Notes under the pieces: model-generated | Database searches by the model: none | Told to the model about the DNA's origin: nothing | Seen by the model: only the letters and a program-made list of their open reading frames with translations | Made by a program: the position numbers and the translations under genes | In this document: piece by piece, positions 41,754-49,150 of the stretch | How positions within the stretch are numbered: the stretch's first letter is position 1 | How the letters are laid out: every line of letters begins with the position of its first letter | NCBI RefSeq assembly: GCF_022024175.1 | Contig: NZ_CP091794.1 | Location: 992,001 to 1,056,000 of the forward strand | Reading direction: 5' to 3' | DNA length: 64,000 nucleotides | From: Prevotella communis | GTDB lineage: Bacteria; Bacteroidota; Bacteroidia; Bacteroidales; Bacteroidaceae

Positions 41754-42332
41754 TTATTTCTCTTCTATCTGCTTCAGGATATCCTTGGCAGCATTCACAG
41801 CCTTGCAGTGGTAGTAGTAGCCAATGGCTCCGCCTATGCCTCCACCGATGAGGATGGGCAGTGTGAACCATAGCGGGTTCATGCCCTCCGGACATCTCTT
41901 CCATGCAAACTCATAGCAGGCCCAGGTTATCCAGGGAATCAGCAGCGCTGGTGTGACGTAGTGCAGCCAGTTGTCGTACTGCTTCTTGAATTTTGCCATC
42001 ACGCGAGCCACCGTAGCCAGGTCTGTTGTCATCAGGTTCAACTTATCCACAGGACGGTGGATATATTCCGTTGCTGCCAGACAGAAGATAAGCATCAGTG
42101 CCGTGACTGCCGTGAAGGTCCAGCTCCATGTCTCCGTGAGGGAGTTGAGCGGGAAGCAGATGAAGGCGATAACAACGCAGACATAACACACATTCTTCGT
42201 GCTGTTGATGTCCTTCTTCTTGGCCTTCATGATTTCGCGAATCAGGCGGTCGCTGACAATCTCCTGCTTGTCCAGCTGTTCCTTGAGTGCCGCCATTTGC
42301 TGGCGCATTTCGTTGAAATACTGTTCTTCCAT
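41754..42332 (-). CDS. Small membrane protein downstream of an ECF sigma factor
   Basis: I do not recognise a named family. The 192-residue protein starts with a helical, charged cytoplasmic segment (about 1-45) followed by four probable membrane helices (VCYVCVVIAFICF, FTAVTALMLIFCLA, VTPALLIPWITWACY and LWFTLPILIGGGIGGAIGY). It starts 3 bp after the sigma factor stop, so both are surely co-transcribed. Its position suggests a role as partner or anti-sigma protein, but it has no zinc-binding anti-sigma HxxxCxxC motif, so this is inference. Confidence 0.75.
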   Translation of the reverse strand: MEEQYFNEMRQQMAALKEQLDKQEIVSDRLIREIMKAKKKDINSTKNVCYVCVVIAFICFPLNSLTETWSWTFTAVTALMLIFCLAATEYIHRPVDKLNLMTTDLATVARVMAKFKKQYDNWLHYVTPALLIPWITWACYEFAWKRCPEGMNPLWFTLPILIGGGIGGAIGYYYHCKAVNAAKDILKQIEEK

Positions 42333-42335
42333 ATA

Positions 42336-42812
42336 TTACATCTTTTTTAGTTGTTCCTTGATTCTGAAGAGCTTCACAGCCACGTTCTGCGCACTGATGC
42401 CCACCACGGCACCAATCTCATCGTAGCTCATACCGTCGAGCCATAGCATCACCAGGGCCCTGTCCACATAGGCCAGCTGACTGATGCGCTGATGCAGTAT
42501 GCGCGCCTGCTTGGCATTGGCGTCATTGTCTTCAAAGAAGTTGACGTCCATGTTCAGAGGCACCTTCTTCACCTCGCGCTTCTTCTTGCGCTCCTGTGTC
42601 AGACAGGTGTTCAGGGCCACACGGTATATCCATGTGTCTATCTTGCTCTCCTCACGAAAGCCACCCATGCCCTTCCACATGTTGATAAGTGTCTCCTGGA
42701 AGAGGTCCTGAACCTCATCCTCATCTTTCGAGAACATGTAGCACACGGTGTAGATGGTGCTCTTATGCTCCCTCACCAATCGGGCGAAAATCTCTTCTTC
42801 TTGTTTCATCAT
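42336..42812 (-). CDS. ECF-type RNA polymerase sigma factor
   Basis: The 158-residue protein has region 2 (YTVCYMFSKDEDEVQDLFQET, then LINMWKG, TWIYRVALNTC) and region 4 (RALVMLWLDGMSYDEIGAVV, GISAQNVAVKLFRIKEQL), joined by a short linker, with no region 1 or 3. It would direct RNA polymerase to a small regulon, typically envelope or transport genes. It sits between a LiaF-like protein (65 bp upstream) and a four-helix membrane protein (3 bp downstream), suggesting an envelope-stress circuit. The double Met start (MMKQ) leaves one codon of ambiguity. Confidence 0.92.
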   Translation of the reverse strand: MMKQEEEIFARLVREHKSTIYTVCYMFSKDEDEVQDLFQETLINMWKGMGGFREESKIDTWIYRVALNTCLTQERKKKREVKKVPLNMDVNFFEDNDANAKQARILHQRISQLAYVDRALVMLWLDGMSYDEIGAVVGISAQNVAVKLFRIKEQLKKM

Positions 42813-42877
42813 TAAATCCGATTTTATACTTTAGACGTAGGAACAACTAATTTATTACAGAAAAACAGAATTTTTTT

Positions 42878-43429
42878 TCAATTTTTTATATCCACCCCTC
42901 CCAGGAAGTTGTCGGCAATGATATGCAGACAGGGAGCCTTGGGGTCCACAATGCGTGCGGCGTGATTGCCTACGGCACCTATAAATGAACGGCTCTTCAC
43001 CACCACGTTCACCGTTTTTGGCACAAACAGTTCGATGCCGCCGCAGAAAGTGCAGATCTCTATCTCCTCATCTTCCGTGATGGTGGCCTCACGCAGGTCC
43101 ATGCGGATGCCGCCACAGAAAGCATCCAGACGGGCACCGTGGAAACTCTCGCCATGATAGATATACTCATCGCCTCCATAGTGCACGCTGCAATTGATGC
43201 GCTTGCCGTCTTCGTTGATAGGCAGGGGGCGGCGCAACCACTGGTCGGGGTCCTTGCGGAAACTGTTTACTATGGTACCCGCACCCACGTATAGCAACAG
43301 GACCGGGGCTACATAGACGGTCCAGGGCTGACTCCACAGCCAGTCATTGTCTACGATGTTCCACATGTTGGCCAGCTTCCATCCGCCGGCCACAATCAGC
43401 AATAATCCGATAATCGTTCTCAGTTTCAT
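42878..43429 (-). CDS. LiaF-like membrane protein
   Basis: The 183-residue protein has two N-terminal membrane helices (IIGLLLIVAGGWKLANMW and VYVAPVLLLYVGAGTIV) and a C-terminal beta-helical domain of the LiaF/DUF2154 type, with repeating LDAFCGGIRMDLREA and IEICTFCGGIELFVP motifs. In firmicutes LiaF restrains a cell-envelope-stress two-component system. In Bacteroidetes homologues the role is unknown. Here it heads an apparent operon with an ECF sigma factor, so it may sense or modulate envelope stress for that sigma; this is inference. It has a near-perfect promoter. Confidence 0.85.
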   Translation of the reverse strand: MKLRTIIGLLLIVAGGWKLANMWNIVDNDWLWSQPWTVYVAPVLLLYVGAGTIVNSFRKDPDQWLRRPLPINEDGKRINCSVHYGGDEYIYHGESFHGARLDAFCGGIRMDLREATITEDEEIEICTFCGGIELFVPKTVNVVVKSRSFIGAVGNHAARIVDPKAPCLHIIADNFLGGVDIKN

Positions 43430-43458
43430 AACTTCATGCGTTTAATAATTTGACGGTG

Positions 43459-43490
43459 CAAAATTAAAAAAGGTTGCAGACCCCTCCAAA
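43459..43490 (-). promoter_or_regulatory. Promoter of the LiaF-like/sigma operon
   Basis: TTTG (43490-43487), 20 bp, TAATTTTG (43466-43459) on the minus strand, an excellent match, 30 bp before the start. The -33 box lies in the loop of the Nudix operon terminator. Confidence 0.75.
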
Positions 43491-43515
43491 TTTCTGGGAT
43501 AATCTGCAACCTTTT
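43466..43515 (-). terminator. Terminator of the MATE-Nudix operon
   Basis: A 13-bp perfect stem (43468-43480 with 43503-43515, AAAAGGTTGCAGA and its complement) is followed on the minus strand by TTTTTTAATTTT. Confidence 0.88.
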
Positions 43516-43560
43516 GTGATGAATGGTATGAATCTGGGCCTAATGGCACATGTTTTGGGC

Positions 43561-44073
43561 TTAATGGCAGGCCATATCCGGGAAACAGCGTTTGAACTCG
43601 CTCTCGAAATTCGGGGTCAGAATCTCCTTTCCCATCGCCTCTTTTATCTCCTGCATGGTCCAGAAGCGTCCGCCGTCCAGTTCCTCTGCCGAGGGACGCA
43701 CAGGTCCGTCGTAGGTGGTGCGGTTTACGTAGACCAGTTCCCGTTCGCGCTTACTGTCGAACACGTATTTGTCTACAAACTCAGGCACGAAATCCGTGAT
43801 GCCCAGTTCCTCGCTCACCTCGCGGCGCAGGGCCTGCTCCGGTGTCTCGCCGTAGTCCATGTGTCCGCCTACGGCCGTATCCCATTTCCCTGGCTGTATG
43901 TCTTTCCATTCAGGGCGCTTCTGCAGGTAGATGTCGCCAGCAGAGTTAAACACATGCAGATGCACCACGGGGTGCAACAGTCGTGATCCGTTATGACACT
44001 CGCCTCGCGTGGCCGAGCCAATCACGCGTCCTTCCTCGTCGACCAGCGGGAATTTCTCTTCCAGATTATCCAT
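43561..44073 (-). CDS. Nudix hydrolase
   Basis: The 170-residue cytosolic protein has a complete Nudix box: GGHMDYGETPEQALRREV continuing SEELGI, with the REVSEE metal-binding residues. The N-terminal VDEEGRVIGSATRGECH and LHPVVHLHVFNSAGDIYLQKR resemble the isopentenyl-diphosphate-isomerase-like branch of small Nudix proteins, often annotated as general pyrophosphatases. The real substrate is unknown. It is last in an apparent operon with a hypothetical protein (8 bp upstream) and a MATE transporter. Confidence 0.92.
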   Translation of the reverse strand: MDNLEEKFPLVDEEGRVIGSATRGECHNGSRLLHPVVHLHVFNSAGDIYLQKRPEWKDIQPGKWDTAVGGHMDYGETPEQALRREVSEELGITDFVPEFVDKYVFDSKRERELVYVNRTTYDGPVRPSAEELDGGRFWTMQEIKEAMGKEILTPNFESEFKRCFPDMACH

Positions 44074-44081
44074 GATATGTC

Positions 44082-44612
44082 TTAATTCATTTTTGTCATG
44101 TGATAGCCCATCCGTTTCAGTTGGATGGCAGCACCCATCAGGTACAGTTGGTGCAGACAGCTCACGAAACCGTTGAAAGCCGCCTTTGTGCCTGGCTCCA
44201 GATGCTGGTGCACCAGGGCGTTATGGACGCGTGAGGCACACTCGCCCACCAGGTTCTCCAGCTGTTTGTAGTCATCGCCCTTCAGCAGCAGTATCTCCTC
44301 TCGGATGTATTCGTCCATCGCGTCATAGCCACGCTTGTCGCGCATATAGGCATAGAGGTCCTCTATGTTTCCGTAGATCTCCCATTCCGTGTCCCACATC
44401 TTGGCCACGGCCATACCGATATACATCATCCAGCCCAGTGAGGCCGAGGGGAAATCCTGGAACTCACGGATGCCGTCGGGCAGATAAGCCTTGGCTATCG
44501 TCTCCCATTTCTCCTCTACATCAGGACATTCCGGCTGTCTGTCGTCCACCTCGTCCAGGCTCAGCAGATACTGATGCAGGTCGTTGTTCAGTTGTTGCTC
44601 AAATTGCTCCAT
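44082..44612 (-). CDS. Hypothetical cytosolic protein, 176 residues
   Basis: The start is MEQFEQQL at 44612; the open frame runs further upstream only by overlapping the MATE gene. I do not recognise a family. The protein is acidic and mostly helical, with no signal peptide or clear membrane span. Segments include CPDVEEKWETIAKAYLPDG, SLGWMMYIGMAVAKMWDTEW and LYAYMRDKRGYDAMDEYIRE. Conserved-looking Trp/Tyr positions suggest a real folded domain. Spacing of 14 bp from MATE and 8 bp to Nudix supports co-transcription. Confidence 0.75.
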   Translation of the reverse strand: MEQFEQQLNNDLHQYLLSLDEVDDRQPECPDVEEKWETIAKAYLPDGIREFQDFPSASLGWMMYIGMAVAKMWDTEWEIYGNIEDLYAYMRDKRGYDAMDEYIREEILLLKGDDYKQLENLVGECASRVHNALVHQHLEPGTKAAFNGFVSCLHQLYLMGAAIQLKRMGYHMTKMN

Positions 44613-44626
44613 ATCTTTATTGTTTT

Positions 44627-45964
44627 TTACTTCACAAATCCTTTGTCGCGCCATTTTCCTGAGCGCCAGCGGCGCATCAGGATGATGCCGCGTATATTCT
44701 CGTCGAGGGCAAAGCCTATCCACATACCCACCAGTCCGTAGCCCAGGGGGATGCCGATGACGTAACTCAGACCCACGGCGATGCTCCACTGGAAGATGAT
44801 GCCTATCACCACGGGATAGATAGCATCACCCGTAGCGCGCAGGGTGCCCACGGCAAAGATGTTTGACGTGCGTCCTATCTCCAGGAAGAAATCCACCACA
44901 AACACCCATACGCCCATGGCGATAATCTCCTCGTTGTCCGTAAAGGCGCTGAGCACGCCGCGTCCCGACAGTGCCAGCAGGGCCGAGCCTGTCAGCGTGA
45001 TAATCATGGACCAGCGGAAGAAATAGTTGCCCAGCACGTAGGCCGCCTGATGCCGCTGTTGGCCCACGAGGTGTCCCACCAGTATGCCGCCGCCCTGTGT
45101 GATGCTGATGCAAAACAGGAATACGAAGGTAATCATGTTGAAGCAGTAGGTGCGGGCAGCCAGTGCCTCATTGCTGATCTGATTAATAAAATAGGTGATC
45201 ACCACCTGCGACAGGCTGTAGGATATGTTCTCGCTCATGGCCGGCACACCAATCCTCAGCAGGTTTCCCAGTTCCTGCCAGGGCATCGGACGGAAATAGC
45301 TCAGGGGAAAACGTGGTATGTGTACCTTGAAATGGATGGCGGCAAGCAGCACCATAGCCACGGCCCTGCTCGCGGCAGTAGCAATGGCGGCACCCTCTAC
45401 ACCCAGTTGCGGACAGCCCAGGCGTCCGAATATCAGGGCATAGTTGCCTATGATGTTCAGCACGTTCACGATACCCGTCACCACCATCGGATACACCACC
45501 TTGTCGGCACTGCGCAGTGAGGCCGAGAAAGTGAGCGACAGGGCCTGGAAGAACGACAGCGCACCGGTTATCTTCAGGTACACCACACCGTCGTGCATCA
45601 GTTCAGGTCTCAGTCCCATCAGTTGCAGCAGGGCCTCCGCCTTGAAGTAGAGTAGGGCACTCACGCCCATTCCCAGCATCAGGTTCACCACCAGCGCCAT
45701 GCCCACCACCTGCACCAGTCGCTTCCTCAGTCCGGCACCGATATACTGTGCACAGAGGATGGCGGCACCCATCGAGAAGAACTGATACACCAGGAATACC
45801 AGTGATATCAACTGGTTGTCCAGTCCCACCGCCGCCACGCTGTTGTCGCTATAGCGACTCAGCATCACGGTGTCCACGGCACCCAGCAGCATCACCAGTG
45901 CCATCTCGATAAACACTGGTATGGTGAGTACTTTCAGTTGTCTTTTCAGGGATTGTTCAGCCAT
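44627..45964 (-). CDS. MATE-family efflux transporter
   Basis: I start at MAEQSLKRQL (45964); the frame extends upstream through the promoter. The 445-residue protein has about twelve membrane helices in two halves, with the MATE patterns PVFIEMALVMLLGAVDTVML, SVAAVGLDNQLISL and GAAIATAASRAVAMVLLA. MATE proteins export cationic drugs or metabolites using Na+ or H+ gradients; the substrate here is unknown. It heads the operon containing the hypothetical and Nudix genes. Confidence 0.92.
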   Translation of the reverse strand: MAEQSLKRQLKVLTIPVFIEMALVMLLGAVDTVMLSRYSDNSVAAVGLDNQLISLVFLVYQFFSMGAAILCAQYIGAGLRKRLVQVVGMALVVNLMLGMGVSALLYFKAEALLQLMGLRPELMHDGVVYLKITGALSFFQALSLTFSASLRSADKVVYPMVVTGIVNVLNIIGNYALIFGRLGCPQLGVEGAAIATAASRAVAMVLLAAIHFKVHIPRFPLSYFRPMPWQELGNLLRIGVPAMSENISYSLSQVVITYFINQISNEALAARTYCFNMITFVFLFCISITQGGGILVGHLVGQQRHQAAYVLGNYFFRWSMIITLTGSALLALSGRGVLSAFTDNEEIIAMGVWVFVVDFFLEIGRTSNIFAVGTLRATGDAIYPVVIGIIFQWSIAVGLSYVIGIPLGYGLVGMWIGFALDENIRGIILMRRWRSGKWRDKGFVK

Positions 45965-45982
45965 GCCTTTTATTTTGAGCTG

Positions 45983-45990
45983 CAAAGGTA
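45983..45990 (-). promoter_or_regulatory. -7 box of the MATE operon, with a duplicate 86 bp upstream
   Basis: TACCTTTG on the minus strand. The surrounding CAAAGGTACGAATAAG (45983-45998) recurs exactly at 46069-46084, giving two possible promoters. Confidence 0.6.
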
Positions 45991-46155
45991 CGAATAAGTG
46001 AGAACATTGCAAAACAAAAACCATTTTTTGTTTTTGCAATGTCGAACGCAAGTACCTTAGACGCCAGTCAAAGGTACGAATAAGCGAGCGAAATGCACGT
46101 AATCAGGTTGCTTTGTAAGATATTTTTTTTATTTCCCCAAATACCCCTTAAAATA

Positions 46156-46235
46156 TGAGTTAACTCATTTCATCGATTGAGTTAACTCGATTCGTGATTT
46201 GAGATAACTCAAACGATTAATTGAGTTAACAAGCC
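46156..46235. repeat. Four palindromes TGAG(T/A)TAACTCA at exact 22-bp spacing
   Basis: Units start at 46156, 46178, 46200 and 46222. The first two are TGAGTTAACTC, the third TGAGATAACTC, the fourth a half-degenerate TGAGTTAAC. The 22-bp period (about two helical turns) places all palindromes on one DNA face, as in an operator array. The rest of each unit varies. Confidence 0.85.
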
Positions 46236-46323
46236 ATTTTTGATGCCCGTTTTTTGTTTACTTTTTTGTCTTGCTTGAATTGGCCATGGATATTTTTGTC
46301 TGCGACGCTACACGAATGACCAT

Positions 46324-46380
46324 AACGTCGTATCTCTGACAGAGAAACGACGTGTTGCTCATCGAGAAACGACGTTTCTC
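46324..46380. repeat. GAGAAACGACGT direct repeat, 22-bp spacing
   Basis: GAGAAACGACGT occurs at 46342-46353 and 46364-46375, again 22 bp apart, with the inverted half AACGTCGT at 46324-46331. It lies downstream of the TGAGTTAACTCA array and shares its period but not its sequence. Confidence 0.75.
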
Positions 46381-46458
46381 TTTCTAACCCCAAAATTTCG
46401 AGTCATAATTTCAATGTTTAATGTTTAATGTTTCATGTATTCATACCCCCAAAATCTT

Positions 46459-46485
46459 CACTCGAGTGAATTCATCGATTTAGCT
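46459..46485 (+). repeat. Left copy of a 27-nt imperfect repeat flanking the IS110 element
   Basis: It begins CACTCGAGTGAATTCAT and ends AGCT. A diverged copy with the same ends lies at 47951-47977 on the other side of the transposase. Confidence 0.65.
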
Positions 46486-46611
46486 TCCTATGGTAAATCA
46501 CGAATTTTGAGTATTAAAATATTTAAATTTCTATTATTTCTTATATGTTTATCGCCTGTGACGATGTTTTTGATGTTTAAGGGGGCTACGCCCTTTCTCA
46601 ATTCATATGTT

Positions 46612-47667
46612 TCATGCAACAGTTTTTTCTTGTGCAATGCGTTGTTGTCGCATGTACTCATGTCTTGGCTCATAGTCACAGTCGTTCTTGATGACAGAGA
46701 ATACGATTCTGAGCAGTTTGTTGGCAATATTGATGATAATCACCTGTTGAGGTTTTCCAGCTAATGCCATGCGCTGTTTGTATTCAACCATGTCCACGTT
46801 GAAGCGTGATGCGACCTGTGCAGCCTGTGTGAGATATGTTCGTACTATACTGTTGGACTTGTGTCCTATATAGTCGCGTTTGTGCACGGTCGTTCCGGAG
46901 TCCTCGTAGAATGGCGCTATACCGCAGTAACTTGCAAACTTCTTATATGATGTTATGCCAATGAAGTTATTCGTATAGATGAGGATGGCCGCTGTGCTGA
47001 CCAGTCCTATGCCTGTGATGGATATGATATGACTGAAATTGGCAGCAATCGTGGGACTTGTTGACATCAGTTCACGCATTTTTACCTCACAGTTCTCTAT
47101 TCGCTCTGTTATCTCTTTTATGAGTTTCTGGCTGTCCTTGTACATGAATTTGAGTTGTTCGCAGTTCTCGGCAATCTGTTTCAATTCGTTTGATCTAACG
47201 ACCAGTTGCTTGCGCATCTCCACCAGCTGCCTGCGATAGAGAAGCAGGTGTCGCAGATTCAGAATCTCAACGTTTTTTGGCGTATAAGGGCGTGTTTTGT
47301 CCTGGTTGCGCCATGCATACTCAGCAATGAGCAGCGAGTCCCTGCGGTCGTCCTTGCCGTGGTCTCTGCGAATCTTTGCAATCTCCGCCGCATGTTCACG
47401 CCAGATAATCATCTGTTTGGATGTAATGTAGTCACACAATGCGATGTCGTATCCGCCTGTTGTCTCACAGCAGAATGTCCATTCGGACGTATCTATGCCT
47501 GCAGCTGCCTTACGCACCATAGCGACCATTTTACGGAAGCCTGAAGGTCTGTTGTCGAACTTGCCATAGACTTGGAGTGAGGGCTTGTCACCAGTCATTG
47601 ACGGGATAATCACGCTTGCATCTATAGTTTTTTTCGAAACATCGATGCCAATAAAGATTTTTTTCAT
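46612..47667 (-). CDS. IS110-family transposase
   Basis: The 351-residue protein has an N-terminal RuvC-like DEDD domain (Asp in FIGIDVSKKT, Glu in CCETTGGYD, Asp pair in GKDDRRDSLLIAEY), a coiled-coil middle and a C-terminal Transposase_20 domain (ISITGIGLVSTAAIL, YCGIAPFYEDSGT with the likely catalytic Ser). In this family the enzyme works with a bridge RNA that chooses target and donor. The reading frame is intact, so the element may be active. The long 5' non-coding region fits the subgroup whose bridge RNA lies before the transposase. Confidence 0.93.
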   Translation of the reverse strand: MKKIFIGIDVSKKTIDASVIIPSMTGDKPSLQVYGKFDNRPSGFRKMVAMVRKAAAGIDTSEWTFCCETTGGYDIALCDYITSKQMIIWREHAAEIAKIRRDHGKDDRRDSLLIAEYAWRNQDKTRPYTPKNVEILNLRHLLLYRRQLVEMRKQLVVRSNELKQIAENCEQLKFMYKDSQKLIKEITERIENCEVKMRELMSTSPTIAANFSHIISITGIGLVSTAAILIYTNNFIGITSYKKFASYCGIAPFYEDSGTTVHKRDYIGHKSNSIVRTYLTQAAQVASRFNVDMVEYKQRMALAGKPQQVIIINIANKLLRIVFSVIKNDCDYEPRHEYMRQQRIAQEKTVA

Positions 47668-47866
47668 ACCTTTGTGTCTGAATTATTATTCTCAGGACGT
47701 GATTAACTATCTTCTGCCTAGGGCTATCACCTTACTCAGGCTCCGAGCCTATCTTCCTATTAAGCCTTCGCAGATAGAACCCAGAGGGACTATAACTGAA
47801 ATTAGACTCATGGTCTGGCTAGCTCACTAGATTACCCACTGGAGGTTAATCCGTCCTTCCTACAAC
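47668..47866 (-). ncRNA. Candidate IS110 bridge RNA region
   Basis: A minus-strand -7 box TACCTTTG (47873-47866) lies about 200 nt before the transposase. The stretch between holds several possible hairpins, e.g. AGGCT/AGCCT around 47740-47755. It is bracketed by ACAAAGGTA-type sequence in opposite orientation at both ends. In known IS110 systems the bridge RNA comes from this position. Structure and guide loops were not modelled. Confidence 0.55.
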
Positions 47867-47950
47867 AAAGGTACGAATTAACTTTTGTTCATCATTCATC
47901 CTTCGATGATAATTTTTCTGCAAAGGTAAGGTTAGCTCAAGTCATGAAAT

Positions 47951-47977
47951 CACTCGAGTCAATTCATGATTTCAGCT
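47951..47977 (+). repeat. Right copy of the 27-nt imperfect repeat flanking IS110
   Basis: It shares CACTCGAGT, AATTCAT, GATTT and AGCT with 46459-46485, with one substitution and a one-base shift. Confidence 0.6.
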
Positions 47978-48037
47978 ATATAGTGTGTTTCACTACGTTT
48001 TTTCTTCAAAAATGGAAACAGATTGCATACTTTTTTG

Positions 48038-48045
48038 TACCTTTG
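48038..48045 (+). promoter_or_regulatory. -7 box of the hypothetical gene at 48056
   Basis: TACCTTTG, 10 bp before the ATG at 48056; this rules out the earlier in-frame Met at 48023. Confidence 0.6.
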
Positions 48046-48055
48046 CATCTCGATT

Positions 48056-48511
48056 ATGGAAACGTCAGATAAATCGATAGAATCAAGGATAGCAACCATT
48101 CTAAGTGATATTCGTCAGAAAGGGTATTCTTCTATGCAACCATTCAGCATCGGTAAGGTTGAGGAGCGAATGATGCAGTTTGCCCAAGCTAACGCAATAA
48201 CCCTAGCCAGCGACGAACTCTACATGAGTGCCAAGCAATTGCAACATTGCCTGAGAGCATCAAAAGCTACGAAAGGTTTGGTAGTTACCGATGCCGATCT
48301 GATAGGTCTCCCGCAAAATCGTTTCCAGATGGACCTCTATTACGATGGTGAGTGCTTTATCTATACTGATGGACAGTCGAAGTTCATCATTCATCCTAAT
48401 TATCAGATGAAGGTCAGTCGTGAGGTTGTGAAGCTGGTCAACTTTATCACAGCCACACGCAGAACTGATAAAAAGGAGTTTAACGGGAAGCGATATATCA
48501 AAGTACAATAA
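48056..48511 (+). CDS. Hypothetical protein, 151 residues
   Basis: The start METSDKS at 48056 is chosen because the promoter lies between it and the earlier Met. The family is not recognised with confidence. The N-terminal half is helical (SIESRIATILSDIRQKGY, RMMQFAQANAITLASDEL); the C-terminal half is beta-rich and basic (FIYTDGQSKFIIHPNYQMKV, RRTDKKEFNGKRYIKVQ). It recalls small toxin-like or phage-associated domains, but I make no call. It is convergent with the small RNA at 48512-48636 and shares its hairpin. Confidence 0.7.
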   Translation: METSDKSIESRIATILSDIRQKGYSSMQPFSIGKVEERMMQFAQANAITLASDELYMSAKQLQHCLRASKATKGLVVTDADLIGLPQNRFQMDLYYDGECFIYTDGQSKFIIHPNYQMKVSREVVKLVNFITATRRTDKKEFNGKRYIKVQ

Positions 48512-48534
48512 AAGCTGGCCACACGTGACCAGCT
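48508..48534 (-). terminator. Terminator of the small RNA
   Basis: The stem 48513-48522 with 48525-48534 (AGCTGGCCAC and GTGACCAGCT, one wobble) is followed on the minus strand by TTTTATTGT. Confidence 0.85.
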
Positions 48535-48636
48535 CTATATCTGAGTGAAAGAAACCAAGCGGCAAGGTCGAATTGCTCATCATCACGCAGATGCCACCGT
48601 TCCGCACATCGTGGCTCTACTTGGCTTCTCCTTTCA
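48512..48636 (-). ncRNA. Candidate small RNA with strong promoter and terminator
   Basis: A minus-strand promoter (TTTG, 20 bp, TATCTTTG at 48673-48642) predicts a start near 48636. The RNA folds on itself: GUGAAA (48637-48632) with UUUCAC (48550-48545), and GAAGCCAAG (48628-48620) with CUUGGUUUC (48559-48551), closing a roughly 90-nt domain. Inside it AGAGCCAC and GUGGC(A)UCU form a hairpin. A perfect terminator follows. No reading frame inside looks like a gene and no minus-strand gene follows. I could not match it to tmRNA, RNase P or SRP RNA motifs. Confidence 0.7.
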
Positions 48637-48641
48637 CGTTG

Positions 48642-48673
48642 CAAAGATAGAAAGTATTTTCGTTAATTCCAAA
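48642..48673 (-). promoter_or_regulatory. Strong promoter of the small RNA
   Basis: TTTG (48673-48670), 20 bp, TATCTTTG (48649-48642) on the minus strand, a full consensus match. Confidence 0.8.
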
Positions 48674-48720
48674 TTTTTGAGAGGAAATCTTTCTAAATCT
48701 CATTTTTTTCCTTGTACTAT

Positions 48721-48751
48721 TTGACAAAATTACTTTTTTTTACTACCTTTG
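48721..48751 (+). promoter_or_regulatory. Strong promoter of the structured leader and restriction-modification operon
   Basis: TTGA (48721-48724), 19 bp, TACCTTTG (48744-48751). The predicted start is near 48758, almost 400 nt before the first methylase codon. Confidence 0.75.
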
Positions 48752-48757
48752 CATGCA

Positions 48758-49146
48758 AGTATCGGCAATTGTCGTTGTTCGACCTCTGGTCGCTTGTCCC
48801 CGTATGGGTCTCAAGAAAACAGCGCATGCTGCAAAGCATCAGTCTCTGAGAGCAGAGAGCCGGTATGATTTTTGAGGGTAAAATAATAAACGGCAATAGC
48901 TGGTTATCGAAAGTATCTGGGAACGTAGGAAATTTTCATGATATTTGTATAATGGTAACGATACGGCTTCTTGCTCACGCGATAGCGTGGGCTTCGGGCA
49001 TATCTCCATTATACGGGCTTTTCCTACGGCCTCCAGATCTAGATATAGCGCGATGGTTCACGCTTTTTCTATGTCTGTAGGTTAGTAGGATGTCTCCCGT
49101 AAAACAAGGTCGATAAGCCATGCGACGGCCATAAACGACAATAGGT
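48758..49146 (+). ncRNA. Large structured RNA or leader before the restriction-modification genes
   Basis: About 385 nt without a credible gene but with many stems. Ends: 48768-48776 (ATTGTCGTT) pairs perfectly with 49134-49142. Local hairpins: CGACC/GGTCG (48780-48792), CTTG/CAAG (48793-48815), ATGCT-GCAA-AGCAT (48826-48839) and TCTCTG-AGAG-CAGAGA (48843-48858). A long nested arm at 48915-49038 has four stacked stems: 6 bp, then 9 bp (CGTAGGAAA), 9 bp (GTATAATGG), then 8 bp with a GATA loop. Another arm is at 49041-49076. An alternative 8-bp hairpin, 49129-49136 with 49147-49154, would bury the ATG at 49151 and compete with the end-closing stem. Family unknown. Confidence 0.65.
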
Positions 49147-49150
49147 GTTT

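Larger units (their letters stand above)
46560..47880 (-). mobile_element. IS110-family insertion sequence (ends approximate)
   Basis: One transposase gene with about 200 nt of non-coding sequence before it and a short non-coding stretch after it. IS110 elements usually lack terminal inverted repeats and make no clear target duplication, so I cannot fix the ends by eye. The insertion sits in a gene-poor region rich in short palindromes. Confidence 0.8.

Noticed and set aside
46156..46375. CRISPR array
   Set aside because: Repeat units are short palindromes with 22-bp period and no true spacers, and no cas genes are present.
48260..48607. 115-codon minus-strand frame overlapping the small RNA
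   Set aside because: Its start lies inside the RNA closing stem, it runs through the terminator and opposite the gene at 48056, and it resembles no protein.
48758..49146. tmRNA, RNase P RNA or retron msr-msd
   Set aside because: No tmRNA tag frame or tRNA-like end, no conserved RNase P core motif, and no reverse transcriptase gene nearby.
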